A DNA stretch of 64,000 nt, taken from contig JAVSML010025535.1 in NCBI GenBank assembly GCA_038503035.1, positions 1,111,240 through 1,175,239 of the forward strand, given 5' to 3'. The DNA is from Crocodylus rhombifer. Lineage: Eukaryota > Chordata > Crocodylia > Crocodylidae. Position numbers and translations under genes: made by a program. The notes under the pieces are model-generated. The model had not been told where the DNA came from, made no database searches, and worked only from the letters and a program-made list of their open reading frames with translations. Every line of letters starts with the position of its first letter. Positions within the stretch are counted from its first letter, which is position 1. This document shows, piece by piece, positions 45,420 through 57,529 of this stretch.

Positions 45420-46290
45420 GTATGGTTTAGGCCTGTGTTTGTAAGTGAACCAAAGTCATGTCAAGTTTCCATTTTATATGTCAAGCCTCCACCTTCTGTC
45501 CTCTGCCTGGGCATCCCATGTTGCAACAATATAATTCATTGTACCCCTTCCATGTAAATTGGTTCCCCGATGAATTAGAATGATTGGGTATGATTGAAAT
45601 ACAATGGTAGCAGGCCTCTACTGAATGGCCTGTAATGACTGGGCCATCACCTCGCATTGATTCATCAAGGAACAACAGATGTCACTCAGGAAAAGAGACA
45701 AGACCAGCATTTGAAAAACAAAAGACCCTGCAAAACCAGCAACTCTATCTTTGTACCCCACCATTACAGACACGCAAAACTGCTTATCCCTGCATAGAGC
45801 ATATATGCTCAGTACGCCAGGGGCTGACCCTTGCCTGGGCATGCCTCCTGTCACTAGGGTCACACAAGCTCCGCCCCTATAAAAAGGGGAAGTGAAAACA
45901 GATCCAGTGGGAACACCATTTCCATCTGGACCAGACCAGCTTCATGTCACCTATCTACCCCAGAGGCCCTGCCGGCGACCCCCTCTGGACAACGCCAAGC
46001 TGAAGGAGACCCTGGCTGGCCATCAAAGATCAACTTCTAGCCTGGGACAGGTAGATATTACCTGCACACCTCCTCCTACAATTTGGACTCTCTCTCCCTC
46101 TCTCCTCCTGGACTTCAGCCCCTGCACCAAGTCTCTTTAACCCCTGCTGCCATTGTGTGTGTGTGGGGTGGGTGTAAGGGAACCAATTTGGCATTGTGTC
46201 ACCATCTCCTGTGTTCAATAAAACCACTGACATTTGTGACCCTGAGTTGGGTCATGTTTTACTGAATCCCTGTCCCTTCTTGATCTTAAA
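45420..46290 (+). mobile_element. LTR-like sequence (boundaries not resolved)
   Basis: A TATA box in good context (CCTATAAAAAGGGG, near 45878) is followed about 330 bases later by a poly(A) signal in a retroviral-looking setting (GTTCAATAAAACCACTG, near 46214). It ends with U5-like text. I could not find a matching TSD, so the ends are approximate. Confidence 0.5.
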
Positions 46291-46859
46291 TTCCAGCCAC
46301 ATTCTCTCTCTCAACTCCAGTTCCCACCCTCTCTGCTAGTTTCCCCATCTCCTCCCAATTCCATCTCCCCTTTTCTGCCACCTCTCAGCCTCCCCTTGCT
46401 TTCCTGCTGTCCCTGCTGCTTTTCCTGTGATTTTCTGCTATCCATTTTCAGGGTTCCCTGCCCGCCCCCCAGCTTCCCAGCTCCTAAAGTCCTGCAGTTT
46501 TCTCCAACTTCCAGCACCCACTGCCACTCTCTGCAACTTCTCTACCTGCCCTGGAGCCATCCTCTGGCTCCCCACACCAGAGCCCCTTTTAAACACCCAT
46601 GCTTTCCCTTAGTCCCATTTTTCCCTCTCCCTACCTACCTTTTCAGCTCCCTGGTAGCTGTGCCGGCACGATTCCCTGTTCTGCAGGCTTTGGGTGTTGT
46701 CTTTTAATCAACTAAGATCATTTAAACTGAAGTTACCCTGAGCCTCAGTTCTTCAGCCCAAGCCCCTGTAGTCTACTGGTTCTAATCCTAGTCTTGGTAA
46801 CTTTAACTCCCTACACTTCTACTTTCTTACCTTAACCTTTCACCAGGTATCCCAAGTAC

Positions 46860-47107
46860 ACCAAGCACATACATACATATATATCACAACACCCAACTTA
46901 GGAATGCACTTGTGTGTATGTGTGTAAATTAGTGAATACATACTCACACACGTATAGATATCATTGTGTGTGTGTGGTATATGAATTAGTAATCCACATA
47001 GGTGTATTGAATATGCAGGTGTTGGTAACTGATTCTGTCTAAATTTGGTGTGTGTAGTGTGTGTGAACCTAGACTACTTATTTTGAATATGTGTGTATCT
47101 GAGTTGG

Positions 47108-47142
<35 letters not shown>

Positions 47143-47345
47143 GCATTATGTGCATGATATACAAATTAGTGATCTGTGTCTAACTTTTGGGGTGTATAGT
47201 GTATGTGCCTGAGCTGGTATTGTGAGTGTGTATGTCTAATAGGGGTGTATGCACCCAGTGAGTGTGTGCTTAATTGATTTTTATGTGTGCATGTGCAGTT
47301 GTACACCATGCCCTCCTGTCTAACAGTGCAATATTGAGATCCTGA
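46860..47345. repeat. TG/CA-rich simple and cryptic repeat region
   Basis: Multiple gtgtgtgtg runs are interleaved with related phrases (gaattagtgatc, gtgtatgtgtgt), with a pure (TG)n of about 30 bases at 47108-47139. Confidence 0.8.
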
Positions 47346-47371
47346 GCATTGGCCTGACCCCTCAGGGCAAC

Positions 47372-47385
47372 GGGGGGGGGGGGGG
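47372..47385. repeat. Poly-G run
   Basis: Roughly 14 consecutive G on the plus strand after 'caac'. Confidence 0.85.
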
Positions 47386-47394
47386 CCCATTTAG

Positions 47395-48240
47395 TCTACA
47401 GATGCCCAACGTGCTTTAGTTAATGCACGTAAATATAGTATCTCCATTGTGAGGTACTAGGAACAAGCGCATTAGGCTATTTTAAAGTGCATTAACTAAA
47501 GAGTATGGGGTACCAATACACGAGTGGAGGCCTCTCCAATGCACTGGAATTCCAGCATGTTCTAGCAGACTAAATTAATCAAGTCTACTGGACCGTAGCA
47601 ACTGCTGCACTCCAGCAGCCTCCTCCACCTCATGCATCAGTGTCCCCATGCTTAAAAATGGCAGTGAGGGTGCTTGAATTTAAGCTTGTCAAATTAGCTT
47701 TAGTTCAAGTGTGCCCTGCCACCATTTTTAAGTGCAGGGATGGTGACACAGGAGATGTGCTTTAATTAGATGATGGGGGCATTTTAATTAGAGCTTCACC
47801 CCCCCAACCTCAGGACCATATGTAAAAGTGCTCAGAGTTCTTAGTGATGCTTAACACACGTAACACTTTAATGCACGGAAAATAAAGAACACTTTTTTTT
47901 TCTTTTTTTTTTAGTGATGCTTGTTTGAAAGTTACATGAGGGTACCTTCATAATCAATATCCAATTATAAAAATGTAGCTTTAATATGATTGAATCATGC
48001 TGTGAATAAGAAGGTAAAATATAAATATCTGTTTGGAGCATCACAATTTAGAAATTAGTGTAACCTGTATTCTTCTCCCTGCCTTACACAAGTTTGATCA
48101 GCTGTCCAACAGTTGTTAAAAACTCCCAGTAAGAAACTACATGTGCTCTTAAGCATGACTAAATGTAATGCACATTAAGCTAATGTGCATTAAGCTACTT
48201 TTGGCAGGTGTCTACATGTGCAGGGACTTGAGAGTAAAGT
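47395..48240. mobile_element. Degraded palindromic MITE copies
   Basis: 'gtctacagatgcccaacgtg' (continuing ctttagttaatgcacg), 'aagtgcattaactaaag', 'aatgcacattaagctaatgt' (continuing gcattaagc) and 'ggtgtctacatgtgcaggg' are the recurring words of the TCTACATG family. They are overlapping or truncated here, so individual copies cannot be separated. A T-rich run is at 47891-47912. Confidence 0.45.
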
Positions 48241-48897
48241 TAGCCCCAAGTCCCTGCAACCCTGTCATGTGCCACCATGGCCACTGTGGGGAGATCGGCC
48301 CTCCAGCCACATGGCAGTAATTTGAAGCCAGACTCAGCTGCCACCATCTGGCAGCCATCTGGGAAACTGATTCTTGGCTAGCCCCTGCTTTGCCCAGGAG
48401 CCACATGCCCAATGCAGGGACAGCATGTGGCAGGTCCCTCCTTGTCAACCTGCCTCCCCATACCAGGGCTGCACCTGCCCCTGCCAGTGATGCCCAGCAC
48501 CCTGCACTCCCTGCTAACCCCCTCCTCCTGCACTCCCTGCTCCAACCCACCTGCCCCACCACCCACACCCCCCCAGAAACACTCTCAGGACATACACATG
48601 GGTGAAATAAATGAAAACTTTATTACCCTCACAACACCCACCCCCATCCCTCCCCCCTCTCCCTCAACAAACAGAACCCCCCTGAACCAACAGAGCCCCT
48701 CCACCACTCTCCCCACCCACCAACAGTAATAAACCTGCTTACAAGGGAAAGATGATTTACAATATTTTGGATCTTCAAGCACAGAGTGGGGGGCTATGGA
48801 GGGGCTCAGAGGCAGGGCCCTGGGACAGGTGCTTAGCCTCCCAGACCCTGCATGTTTCCTGGCGCTAGGCTCAGGTTGACCCCCTAACATCAGGACA
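48241..48897. other. GC-rich tract between MITE copies
   Basis: C-rich sequence (48540-48720) gives frames on both strands with no domain. Possibly the middle of a longer MITE-like element that starts near 48206. Confidence 0.4.
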
Positions 48898-49093
48898 GAC
48901 CCAACACTAAAGTTAGTGCTGGGTCATATCTACAGTGTTAATGCACATTAACTAATTTCGCCTAAATTTGATACCTGTATTTTCAGGTATCAAATTTAGG
49001 CATGATTAGCCTAAGTTAATGCTCATTAAGAGCATGCACATGTACATGTCTGCCCATAATGAGCATTAACGTGTCTCATGTAGACACATCCCA
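48898..49093. mobile_element. Palindromic MITE, copy 2
   Basis: Left end gggtcatatctacagtgtta, complement of right end gggatgtgtctacatgagac. A perfect hairpin lies within (see 48961-49000). Same plan as 3848-4045 and 49226-49486. Confidence 0.6.
48961..49000. repeat. Perfect 17-bp inverted repeat, 6-base loop
   Basis: CCTAAATTTGATACCTG, then TATTTT, then its exact reverse complement. It is the centre of the MITE at 48898-49093. Confidence 0.95.
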
Positions 49094-49225
49094 TGGTTCA
49101 AATTCATGGAGAGGGGTTGTGCTGTTTGTAACAATGGCTACTTCAATTTTGTTTGTAGATCCTCTTTCAGCCCACTTAAGTTCTCAGAAACAATATTAAC
49201 ACACAAAAGCTGGATGTGTCCTTAT

Positions 49226-49486
49226 CCTTGGACACATCTACACATACATTAATGTGCTTTTTCTAATGCACATTAAACTTAGTACCTGTAACATGAGGTA
49301 TTAAATTAATGCACATTAGGCAGCGCTAATGCACAGTAGCACAAGCACACACCTTTTAGGTGATGCTTATTGTGCAGTGGCCTATTTTTCTGTGCATTAG
49401 CCTTATAGCATCATTTTTATGCACTCCGCTAATGTACAATAAAATCGGCTACTGTGCATTAGAGTACATGTGTAGACGTGCCCCTC
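49226..49486. mobile_element. Palindromic MITE, copy 3
   Basis: Left end ggacacatctacacatacat, complement of right end gggcacgtctacacatgtac. The centre contains aaacttagtacctgtaacat (continuing gaggtattaaatt), a degraded version of the same hairpin. About 260 bp, non-coding. Confidence 0.65.
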
Positions 49487-49862
49487 ATTGCTTTTTTTGC
49501 AACCTAGTCTTAAAGCTACCAAGGTGGTGCATTACAAAAAATACCAATAGATGTCATGCAAACTTTTGGGTTGCTCAAGATGGATAGAATAGGATCACAT
49601 GTAAGTATATAATCCCACTTAAACCCAATGAGATGAAATAAGATCTGTGTCCAGTCTCCTTCCTCTCCTAGTATCCTTTGACAGGTTTTGACTTTAGAGA
49701 GAAATATCTCCTACACAAAAGGTGATTAAGAGGGAATATGATAAAAACTTCTCCAAATATCTGAGAGCTTGCCAAAAAGAAGAGGGAGAAAACCTTTTCT
49801 CCAGCTCTGTAGAGAGTAGAATGTATAGACATGTCTTGAATCTGCAGCAAAGTTGCTTTAGT

Positions 49863-50065
49863 CTGGGCATGTCTACAAAAGATGCTTACTGAGCATTAGC
49901 TTAACACCACTGTGCAGTACTGGGTCACAGCACAAATGGTGCTAATAGCCTACTGAGCAGTGTTATTAAGCTAATATGCAGTAAGCATCACTAAATAACC
50001 ATGTGGTGATGCTCCTGCACAGTAACTGTAGGTATTGTGCATTTAGTTTAGTACTTCTTCAATTC
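49863..50065. mobile_element. Palindromic MITE, copy 4
   Basis: 'gggcatgtctacaaaagatg' (continuing cttactgagcattagc) at the left; repeated TGCAGTA/GCATTTAG words follow. The right terminus is eroded. Confidence 0.5.
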
Positions 50066-50069
50066 ATGG

Positions 50070-50490
50070 AAGTCTGGGAGATGAGACTATTTCTGCAGCT
50101 CAGCTCCAATGGGTATTGGAAAGGACAATGCTCAGCAGCAGAAAAAATGAATCACAGCTTTACAGCCTCCTTAAATTACAAAAGAAGATTAAAAGGCCTG
50201 GGAAAAATTAATGGAAGTAAAACGATTACAGAAGAGGGGTGTGATGTGTGGAGTTATTTACTGTTTCTGGGATGCAGAACAGAACAGAGGGTGTTTGGTT
50301 TTTCCCATGACCCTGAGACTTTCTGATTATCACATGGATCTGGAAAGTTTTTTTTCCCCATTCCTGTTGCTACAGGCATCAGGTTTTTTTTCTATCTGCC
50401 TCAAAAGAGTTGGGTGTTGACTGAAGCCAAGACTGGGGATTGTAAATGGGGTATACTGGTGTTCCTGCTGGGAATAAAGCCCAGAGATTC
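50070..50490. other. Intergenic, nothing recognised
   Basis: A 107-codon frame overlaps the MITE and this tract (50003-50326) without recognisable features. Confidence 0.4.
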
Positions 50491-50494
50491 TTGG

Positions 50495-52405
50495 TGTGAC
50501 GGGTTAGCTGGCAGTGACTTAGCCCAGTTTTGAAAGGGCAAAAGATGATTGGAGGACTTGGGATTCCCTTTCCACACCAATCGGGCCCCAGAGACTCACC
50601 CCTCCCCCCGTGTCCCCTGATTGGCCCCTTGGGTCACCTGGAGGGGGATAAAAGGGGCAGCATGGGCTGACTTAGGAGAGAGACTAGTGAGGGGGTAACA
50701 AGGAAGGAGCTTCACAGAACTGGGCAGGAGTAATGCCCTAGAGGAGCCTGAAAGAGCAGAACCTGCAGGCAGCAGTGGGAGCCTCCACAGCATGGCATGT
50801 GGCTGGCAGGAGAGGCTCCCCACTGGGCTCTATGATCGCCTGGGAGAGGCTGCAGCCACCAGGCAAGACCCCCCAGCTCCAAGAAGGATCTGAGCAGTGA
50901 CCTGAGGCGTTCCTCCAATCAGAGGCCAGGTGTGGCAGGAAGCTACCTTTGTTTCTCTCCAAAATCTCTGCTTTGTGACAATGTGATGAGGATGGGCCCA
51001 GCAGAGAAGATGTACCTTTACCCTCTCTCTTTAGATAACCTGAGCTGGATACATTCCTGAGGGAGGGGGGAACCTACTCCCTCTGCCTATGTGACTGGTA
51101 TCAGCTGCCTGGGTGGGGGGCTTCTACCTGGTGGGCTAGAGTCTGCCTGGCAACTGGTGATGTATTTCAAATTGGTTGGCTGACAGCCAACAGGTGCTGG
51201 CCTCCATTGGACCAGGTGAATGAGGTCACAGGGCCTATATAAGTTGAGACTGCCTAGGAGGAGAGGGCAGTAGCCATGTGGGGGACTCAGAGAGGAGATT
51301 TACCATGTGAAACTGGCTCTCTCCCCCATAGCTCTTGAGCAAGGAACGGCCTGCCTCCAGAGGGGATCTCCAACAGCCTCGGGATGATGCTTGTGAGTAA
51401 GCTACTTGAGATCTGGTTAGATATCTAGCTGGCAGTAACTCAGATGTGTGATCAAAAGGCTACCTCAGTCAGACTGTTTTGCTCTATGGAATTCCTATGA
51501 TATTGCTTTATCTTGTACCCTATTTTCACCCTACCCCTATAATCAATACAGTTCCCCTTTGTGACTGGTGTAAGAGACATATTGAGGGGTGGGTCTAAAT
51601 TACGCCTAAGAGGCCTGTCAGGTCTGTGGACTAAGGGAGACTTTTTTCCCTTTTTGGCCCCCGACTTGGGGAGGTGCCCCAAGTCCCTGTACTGGGTCAA
51701 GTACCCCTAGGACTATTAGGCCTGTGTTTCCCTGAGGACACAGGGCTGAGAGAGTCCCTTCTCAGGGTGGTGGCAGCACACGTTACCCCCAGGCTAGCAA
51801 GTGTGCTCTAGGAAGGGGGTCAGCCGGTTGCGAGGCGCCCCAGGGAGGCACTCGGGGCTTGGAAGGTGGTGGGTGCAGTGAGGTGGGTGGCTCAATGCAG
51901 GAGCAACCCCTACTGGCCCGCCACACAAGGCATCTCGATGTGAGGCTGGGGCTCCAGGAAGGTCACAACCCCTACTAGGCTGGGTGGTAGTTGTGTGGCA
52001 GCATTTCTACTTGCCACATGGGAGATTAGGTCTCAAGCCCCAGCTGAGGTGACTTGGGGTGAGTAAGGTAACAAGAAGCATATCTTCTTGCAGTGGAAAG
52101 GGGCCCCTTTCTCCCCCTCCAGGTACCAAGGCTCTATTTCCTTGTCATATTGCATTTTGTGCCTTTTTATATTTCACCAACCTGTATTGTTTGTTCTGCT
52201 GTTTTGTCTTATATTTTGTTAACTCTGTTTTTGTCAATGATTGCGATCATCTAACCTTTGTTGAATCCTGCCCCCTTGGGGTGTTGTAGTGTCCGCTATA
52301 CCCTCTGATTGCCTGTTATGTTCCCAGTATTAAAAGGTATATGGTTAAGTCCCTGTTGGTGGTCTGGCTCTGCTCTATAGGGGGAGGAGAGTCCCTACAC
52401 CTGCC
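50495..52405 (+). mobile_element. LTR-like composite (Gypsy or retroviral), ends unresolved
   Basis: Two TGTGAC-type starts (50495 'tgtgacgggttagctgg' and 50974 'tgtgacaatgtgatgagg') are each followed by a TATA-like box (GGATAAAAGGGG near 50647; CCTATATAAG near 51235). This suggests two LTR-like units, one perhaps inserted beside or into the other. I found no TSD or coding remnants, so this is tentative. Confidence 0.35.
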
Positions 52406-52768
52406 ACAGCATTTGTGCACCTGCTCTGCTCCCTTCAGTTGCAGAGGAGGTACCTCTTGAAGTACTGCCCAGGTTACATTGGTTATAGGATGTTTCACTA
52501 CTGCTGAGTGTTGGACAGATCATGTCATTTGGGGTCAGTGAGGGATTTTATCCCACAGCCAGATCAGTATGGACTATGGGTTTTTTTTTTTTGCTTTCCA
52601 CTGTAAAGGGGTAGGAAAAGGGAGGGCTATAGCTCTCTTCCTTCCTTGGTCTCTTCACTATTTAACAACACTCTCAATAAACAGACATCAACAGTGCCCT
52701 CATCGCTCTTCTTTTCCTCTGGCAGGTTAGGTACTCATTGTGGTATTATATTTTAGTTGTGCAATGGG
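52406..52768. other. Intergenic, nothing recognised
   Basis: T run near 52580-52592 and a poly(A)-signal-like caataaac at 52675; no gene. Confidence 0.4.
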
Positions 52769-55700
52769 GTTTCATAGGGTCGGAAGGGACCTGAGCAGAT
52801 AATCTAGTCCGACCCCCCGCACCGTGGCAGGAAAGAATACTGGGGTCAAATGACCCCAGCAAGATGTTCATCTAACCTCCTCTTAAAGACCCCCAGGGTA
52901 GGGGCCAGCACCACTTCTCTTGGAAGCTGGTTCCAGACTCTAGCCACCCTGACTGTGAAGTCGCGCCTTCTGATACCTAACCTAAACCTACCCTCTGCCA
53001 GCTTGTGACCGTTATTCCTGGTCACTCCTGGCAGTGCTCAGGGAAACAGTGATTTCCCCAATGCCTGATAATCCCCCCCGACTAGTTTATAACACGCCAC
53101 AAGATCCCCCCTCAGCCTTCTCTTTTGGAGGCTAAACAGGTTCAGGTCCCGCAGCCTGTCCTCATAGGGCCTGCCCTGTTGTCCCCTGACCATGTGAGTG
53201 GCCCTCCTCTGGACCCTCTCCATGCTGTCCACGTCCCTCTTGAAGTGCGGCGCCCAGAATTGGACGCAATACTCCAGCTGCGGCCTGACCAGTGCCGCAA
53301 AGAAGGGGAGGATCACCTCCTTGGACCTGCTCGAGATGCATCTGTGGATGCATGCCAAGGTGCGGTTGGCCTTCCTTACTGCCTCTCCACACTGCCGGCC
53401 CATGTTCATCTTGGAGTCAATGATGACCCCCAGATCCCTTTCCGCCTCCGTGCTGACAAGAGGGGAGTTCCCCAACCTGTAGGTATGGTGCCGGTTGTTC
53501 CTCCCGAGATGCATCACCTTGCACTTGTCTGTGTTGAAACCCATCCTATTCTTGTCCGCCCACCCTTGTAACCTGTCTAGGTCTGATTGTAGCCTGTTGC
53601 ATCCTTCCAATGTGCCCACGTCCCCCCACATCTTAGTGTCATCAGCAAATTTGAGCAGGGTGCTTTTTACCCCCTCATCCAAATCACTGATGAAGATGTT
53701 GAACAGTGCGGGCCCGAGGACCAAGCCCTGCAGACCCCCACTGCCCATGTCCCTCCAGGTTGAGAAGGACCCATCTACTACCACCCTCTGGGTGTGGCTC
53801 TCCAGCCAGTTGGCGACCCATTTGACTGTGTGGGTGTCTACACCACAGCCCCCCAGTTTCTTAATGAGAACAGGGTGAGAGACCATGTCAAAAGCCTTCC
53901 GGAAGTCCAGGAAGTCTATATCCACTGCTACCCCTGCATCTAATGATCTGGTGATCTGATCGTAAAAGGCCACCAGGTTGGTCTGACAGGACCTGCCACT
54001 GATTAACCCGTGTTGGTTGCCCCTAAGCATGCAGTCTCCTGCTGGCCCCTCCTGGATATGTGCCAGAATAATTTTCTCAAACAGCTTGCCTAGGATTGAG
54101 GAGAGACTAACCAGCCTATAGTTTCCCGGGTCCTCCTTCCTGCCTTTTTTGAAGATGGGGACCACGTTGGCCCTCTTCTAGTCCTCTGGTACCTCACCAG
54201 AGCACCACGAGTGCTCTGTAAAGCCGTGCCAGGGAACTTACAATGACCTCGGCCAGTTCCTTTAGAACTCTAGGGTGGAGATCATCCGGGCCGGCTGACT
54301 TGAATACGTCCAACCCCTCCAGATGCTCCCTAACTAAATCCACGCTAACCCATGGCCCAGGTGTGCCTTCCCCGGGGCCCCAGGGGGGCCCAGCAGGGAG
54401 GTGGCTGTTCTGGTCCCTACTTAGGAAGACGGAGGCAAAGAAATCGTTAAACATGTTAGCTTTGCCATCTGGTGTGATGACCAAGTTTCCCATCGCATCC
54501 TGCAAGGGCCCCACATTACCTGGGACCTTCTTTTTACTTGCTATGTATTTAAAAAAAGACTTCTTATTGTCCTTAATCTGGGAAGCTAGTCCCAGTTCCA
54601 TCTCTGCCTTGGCCTTCCTAACTGCCCCCCCTACATTCCCGAGCAACTACAGAATAGTCCTCCCTGGTGATGACCCCTTCTTTCCATTGGGTGTAAGCCT
54701 CCTTTTTAGCAAGGAGACATTCCCGGATGCTTTTGGTGAGCCACGGAGGCTTGTGTGCTCTCCTGCTCCCTTTGATCCTCGTTGGGATTACCTTTCTTTG
54801 GGCTTGGAGGATCGTCTCCTTAAGGAGCGACCACTCTCCTTGGACACCCAGCTCCCCTCCCCCCCCAGGACCTCAGCGCTTCTCCAACTATCCTTCTTAG
54901 CTCGTTGAAGTTTGCCCTCCTAAAATCTAGGGCCGCTGCCTTACTGCATGCCTTTGCCACCTTGCGCTGGATGGTGAATTCCAGCAGGCGATGATTGCTG
55001 TCGCCCAGGTGGTCGAGCACCCGCAGCCCTCTCACCAGGTCATCACCCGTGGCCAGCACTAGGTCCAACAAGGCGTCCCCCCTAGTGGGGCTGTGCACCT
55101 CCTGGGTTAGATGGAGGTCCTGCACTCTGGCCAAGAACCTACATGAGCGGTCAGCCCTGGCTGACTGCTCTTCCCAGCAGATGTCTGGAAAGTTCAGGTC
55201 CCCCAATGACTACCACATCCTTAGCCTTCACTACCTCTGTGAGCTGACCCAAGAATTCCTGGTCAAGCTCTTCTCCCTGTTTGGGAGGTCTGTAGTAGAC
55301 TCCCACCTTTAAATCCCTTTCCCCTCGACTGCCTTGTACTCTAACCCAAAGCACTTCAGAGTGCCTCTCCCCTGGCTCCTTGCTAATTAACGAGGATGTG
55401 TATTCCTCCTTAATATAGAGCGCCACGCCCCCACCTGTCTTTCCTATCCTGTCCCTCCTGTACAGCCTAAAGCCCTTGACATTCACTGCTCAGTCATGCG
55501 TTGCGTCCCACCACGTTTCTGTAATCCCCACTATGTCCGGGCTGGTGTCAGCCAGCAGGAGGGTGAGTTCCTCCTGTTTGTTGCCCATACTACGAGCGTT
55601 TGTGTAGAGGCATTTGAGGCCTCCTGTGGGTGTGTGTACTGACCCCCTAGTCCCAGTGTTACCCTGGCCCCTCTCTCTCACCTGTTGGATTGCTTCGCTC

Positions 55701-56090
55701 ATCGGTCTGGGCTGGGCTGTAGTTGTGGGTGCTGTTTGGTCTGGCAGTCTGATGTTTCCTCCGCTTTCATCTTCCCCTTCCCCCGACGAGCCTAGTTTAA
55801 AGCCTGCCGGAGGAGGTCCACCAACCTAGAAGAGAACACACGCCCACCTTTAGGGGAAAGGTGGAGCCTGTCCCATCCCAGCATGTCTCTTGTCATGATG
55901 TGCTGGTCGTGGCTGAGGAAGCCAAAGCCCTCCTCGAAGCACCATTCCTGTAGCTGCCAGTTGGTCTCCACAATGCACATTTCATGCCATCTTCCTTGTC
56001 CACTCACTGGCAGGATAGAAGAGAAAACCACCTGTGCGCCCATCTCCTTCAGCATGCACCCCAGAGCGTGGTAGTCCTCCATCAGGCAAT
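52769..56090 (-). mobile_element. CR1 LINE, nearly complete (ORF1 end through 3' UTR)
   Basis: The longest CR1 here (3.3 kb). In minus-strand order: ORF1 C-terminal esterase-like part (56082-55792: QVVFSSILPVSGQG, EEGFGFLSHD, DRLHLSPKG, DLLRQALN). Then the endonuclease in several frames: 55702-55490 with LYTNARSMGNKQEEL, 55486-55151 with YIKEEYTSS and VGVYYRPPKQ, 55206-54820 with MGDLNFPDICWEE and LDLVLATGDDL. Then the linker (54646-54194: KKSFFKYIASKKKVPGN; SAGPDDLHPRVLKEL) and the RT (54165-53038). The 3' UTR runs to 52769 (gtcggaagggacctgagcag). Frameshifts between the endonuclease pieces make it inactive. Confidence 0.93.
53038..54165 (-). pseudogene. CR1 ORF2 reverse transcriptase segment (375 codons open)
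   Basis: Palm and thumb of CR1 reverse transcriptase. VPIFKKGRKEDPGNYRLVSL begins the fingers; motif A is LDFRKAFD and motif C is FADD, both intact. The usual PQGSVLGP reads LQGLVLGP, a likely damaging change. The frame runs past LEYCVQFWAPHFKRDVD and breaks after ALGKSLFP, leaving the final ~70 residues in another frame. The upstream linker and endonuclease lie in separate frames. Confidence 0.9.
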
Positions 56091-56102
56091 CATTGTGTCA
56101 TT

Positions 56103-56232
56103 TTAGGAACAGGTTAGACAAGCACTTGGATGAGTTTATTTGGATAGAGAGGTATCTGCCTTGAGCAGGGCATTGGACTAGTTGACTTCTTAGGTCCCTT
56201 CCATCCCTACTTTGCTATGATTTCTATGAAAT
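56103..56232 (+). mobile_element. CR1 3' end fragment
   Basis: 'cattggactagttgacttcttaggtcccttccatccctactttgctatgatttctatgaaa' is a plus-strand CR1 terminus of a different subfamily; it sits back to back with the 5' end of the 52.8-56.1 kb copy. Confidence 0.7.
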
Positions 56233-57529
56233 CAAGAGATTTTTGTCAGTCTCAGAAACTGAAGTTACTATAAAATGGGTCAAAGTCTAGACAAATTAGT
56301 GTATTTTTCATTTATGAAGTCAAATGGGGCCGCCAATAAATCTCTGACATAATATCCAGAGTTGCCTGGAATTTTCTAGGTTTAGAAAACCAAACCCTAT
56401 TTCACCAACAAGTGCTTAAATGATCCTCTGCTCCAATTTCTAATCATTCTGAACTGTCTTATCTATCCAGCCAGCCAACATAAAATGTCAGAGCACAGCA
56501 TGCCCATATACTCAATTTAATTAGGTTTGCGTATATAACATCATTCCAATAATAAAAACAAAGTAAAATTACTAGAAATACACATTATGTCTACTCTTAA
56601 TGGAGAAGTTATGCTAGATTTATATTGATGTAGCTAATTGTCAAAACACACCAAATGCCAGCCAGTGCTGAAAAAGAAGGGTAGCAAAGCCAAAAGTTCC
56701 TAAATCACATTGTCATCCATTTAGGAGAGGAAAACTTTCACTAAGTCAAATGAAATATCATTTACTGTAAATCATATAGTGGAAATTTCTGGGATATTAG
56801 GAAACTCCTGGGGAAAGCCAAATATTAGTTGGAAAGACTTAATCTAGGTTCTCATGCCCACTCTGGAATGTCCAGAAGGCCTAAAATTGGCATAATATTT
56901 TGACTGATGGTGGCAGCTAGGTACATAATGTATTTACACAAATCTAAAAGGAGCATCATCGTAGTGGGGACAGCTCATCTTAAATTCATGTACGAAGTGG
57001 AGGGAGGGGGGGCAGCAGGGAAGGCAGTTGCTGCAGCTGTGATTCTGGCCCTGAGCCTAGCTTGGTGCCAGATTCAGGCCCACAGCAGCCGCCTGCCTCC
57101 TACTCTGCTTGCCTTCTGCAGCTTCTGCCCCCATCCCCACCCTTACTATGAGGTACAGCCTGGCTCAGGCTGTATTCCCTCCTGGGCATGGAGTACATGG
57201 AAACTCCATCCCCTCTCATGCTGCATGGAAAGGGGTGTGCTTCCACGTGCTGTGCTCTGCAAGGGCATAGAGCCTGGGCAGCATCTGACAGTAAGGAGGG
57301 AGGGCAGGAACAGAGATTGTGGAGCACAGGAGGTGCAGATGGCAGGGGGCTGGAAAGCTTCCAAGGGAAGAAATGGGGTCAGCACAGAGGGCAAGGCACC
57401 TACCTGACCCACCTTTCAGCTATCCAAGACAGCTAAGGTGGAAGTATGGCCTGTGGTGGGGAACTGAACTAGAGTGGGGATAAATTTTAGTATGGAAGCA
57501 GTTTACTTATATTTCTGTTATGGTTAGGT
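56233..57529. other. Intergenic, nothing recognised
   Basis: AT-rich to 56900, then a GC-rich stretch with a 166-codon plus frame (56907-57407) of no recognisable family. I do not call it a gene. Confidence 0.4.

Noticed and set aside
54243..54908. 221-codon plus-strand frame
   Set aside because: Antisense shadow of the CR1 linker region.
56907..57407. 166-codon plus-strand frame
   Set aside because: GC-rich local sequence with open frames on both strands; no family resemblance.
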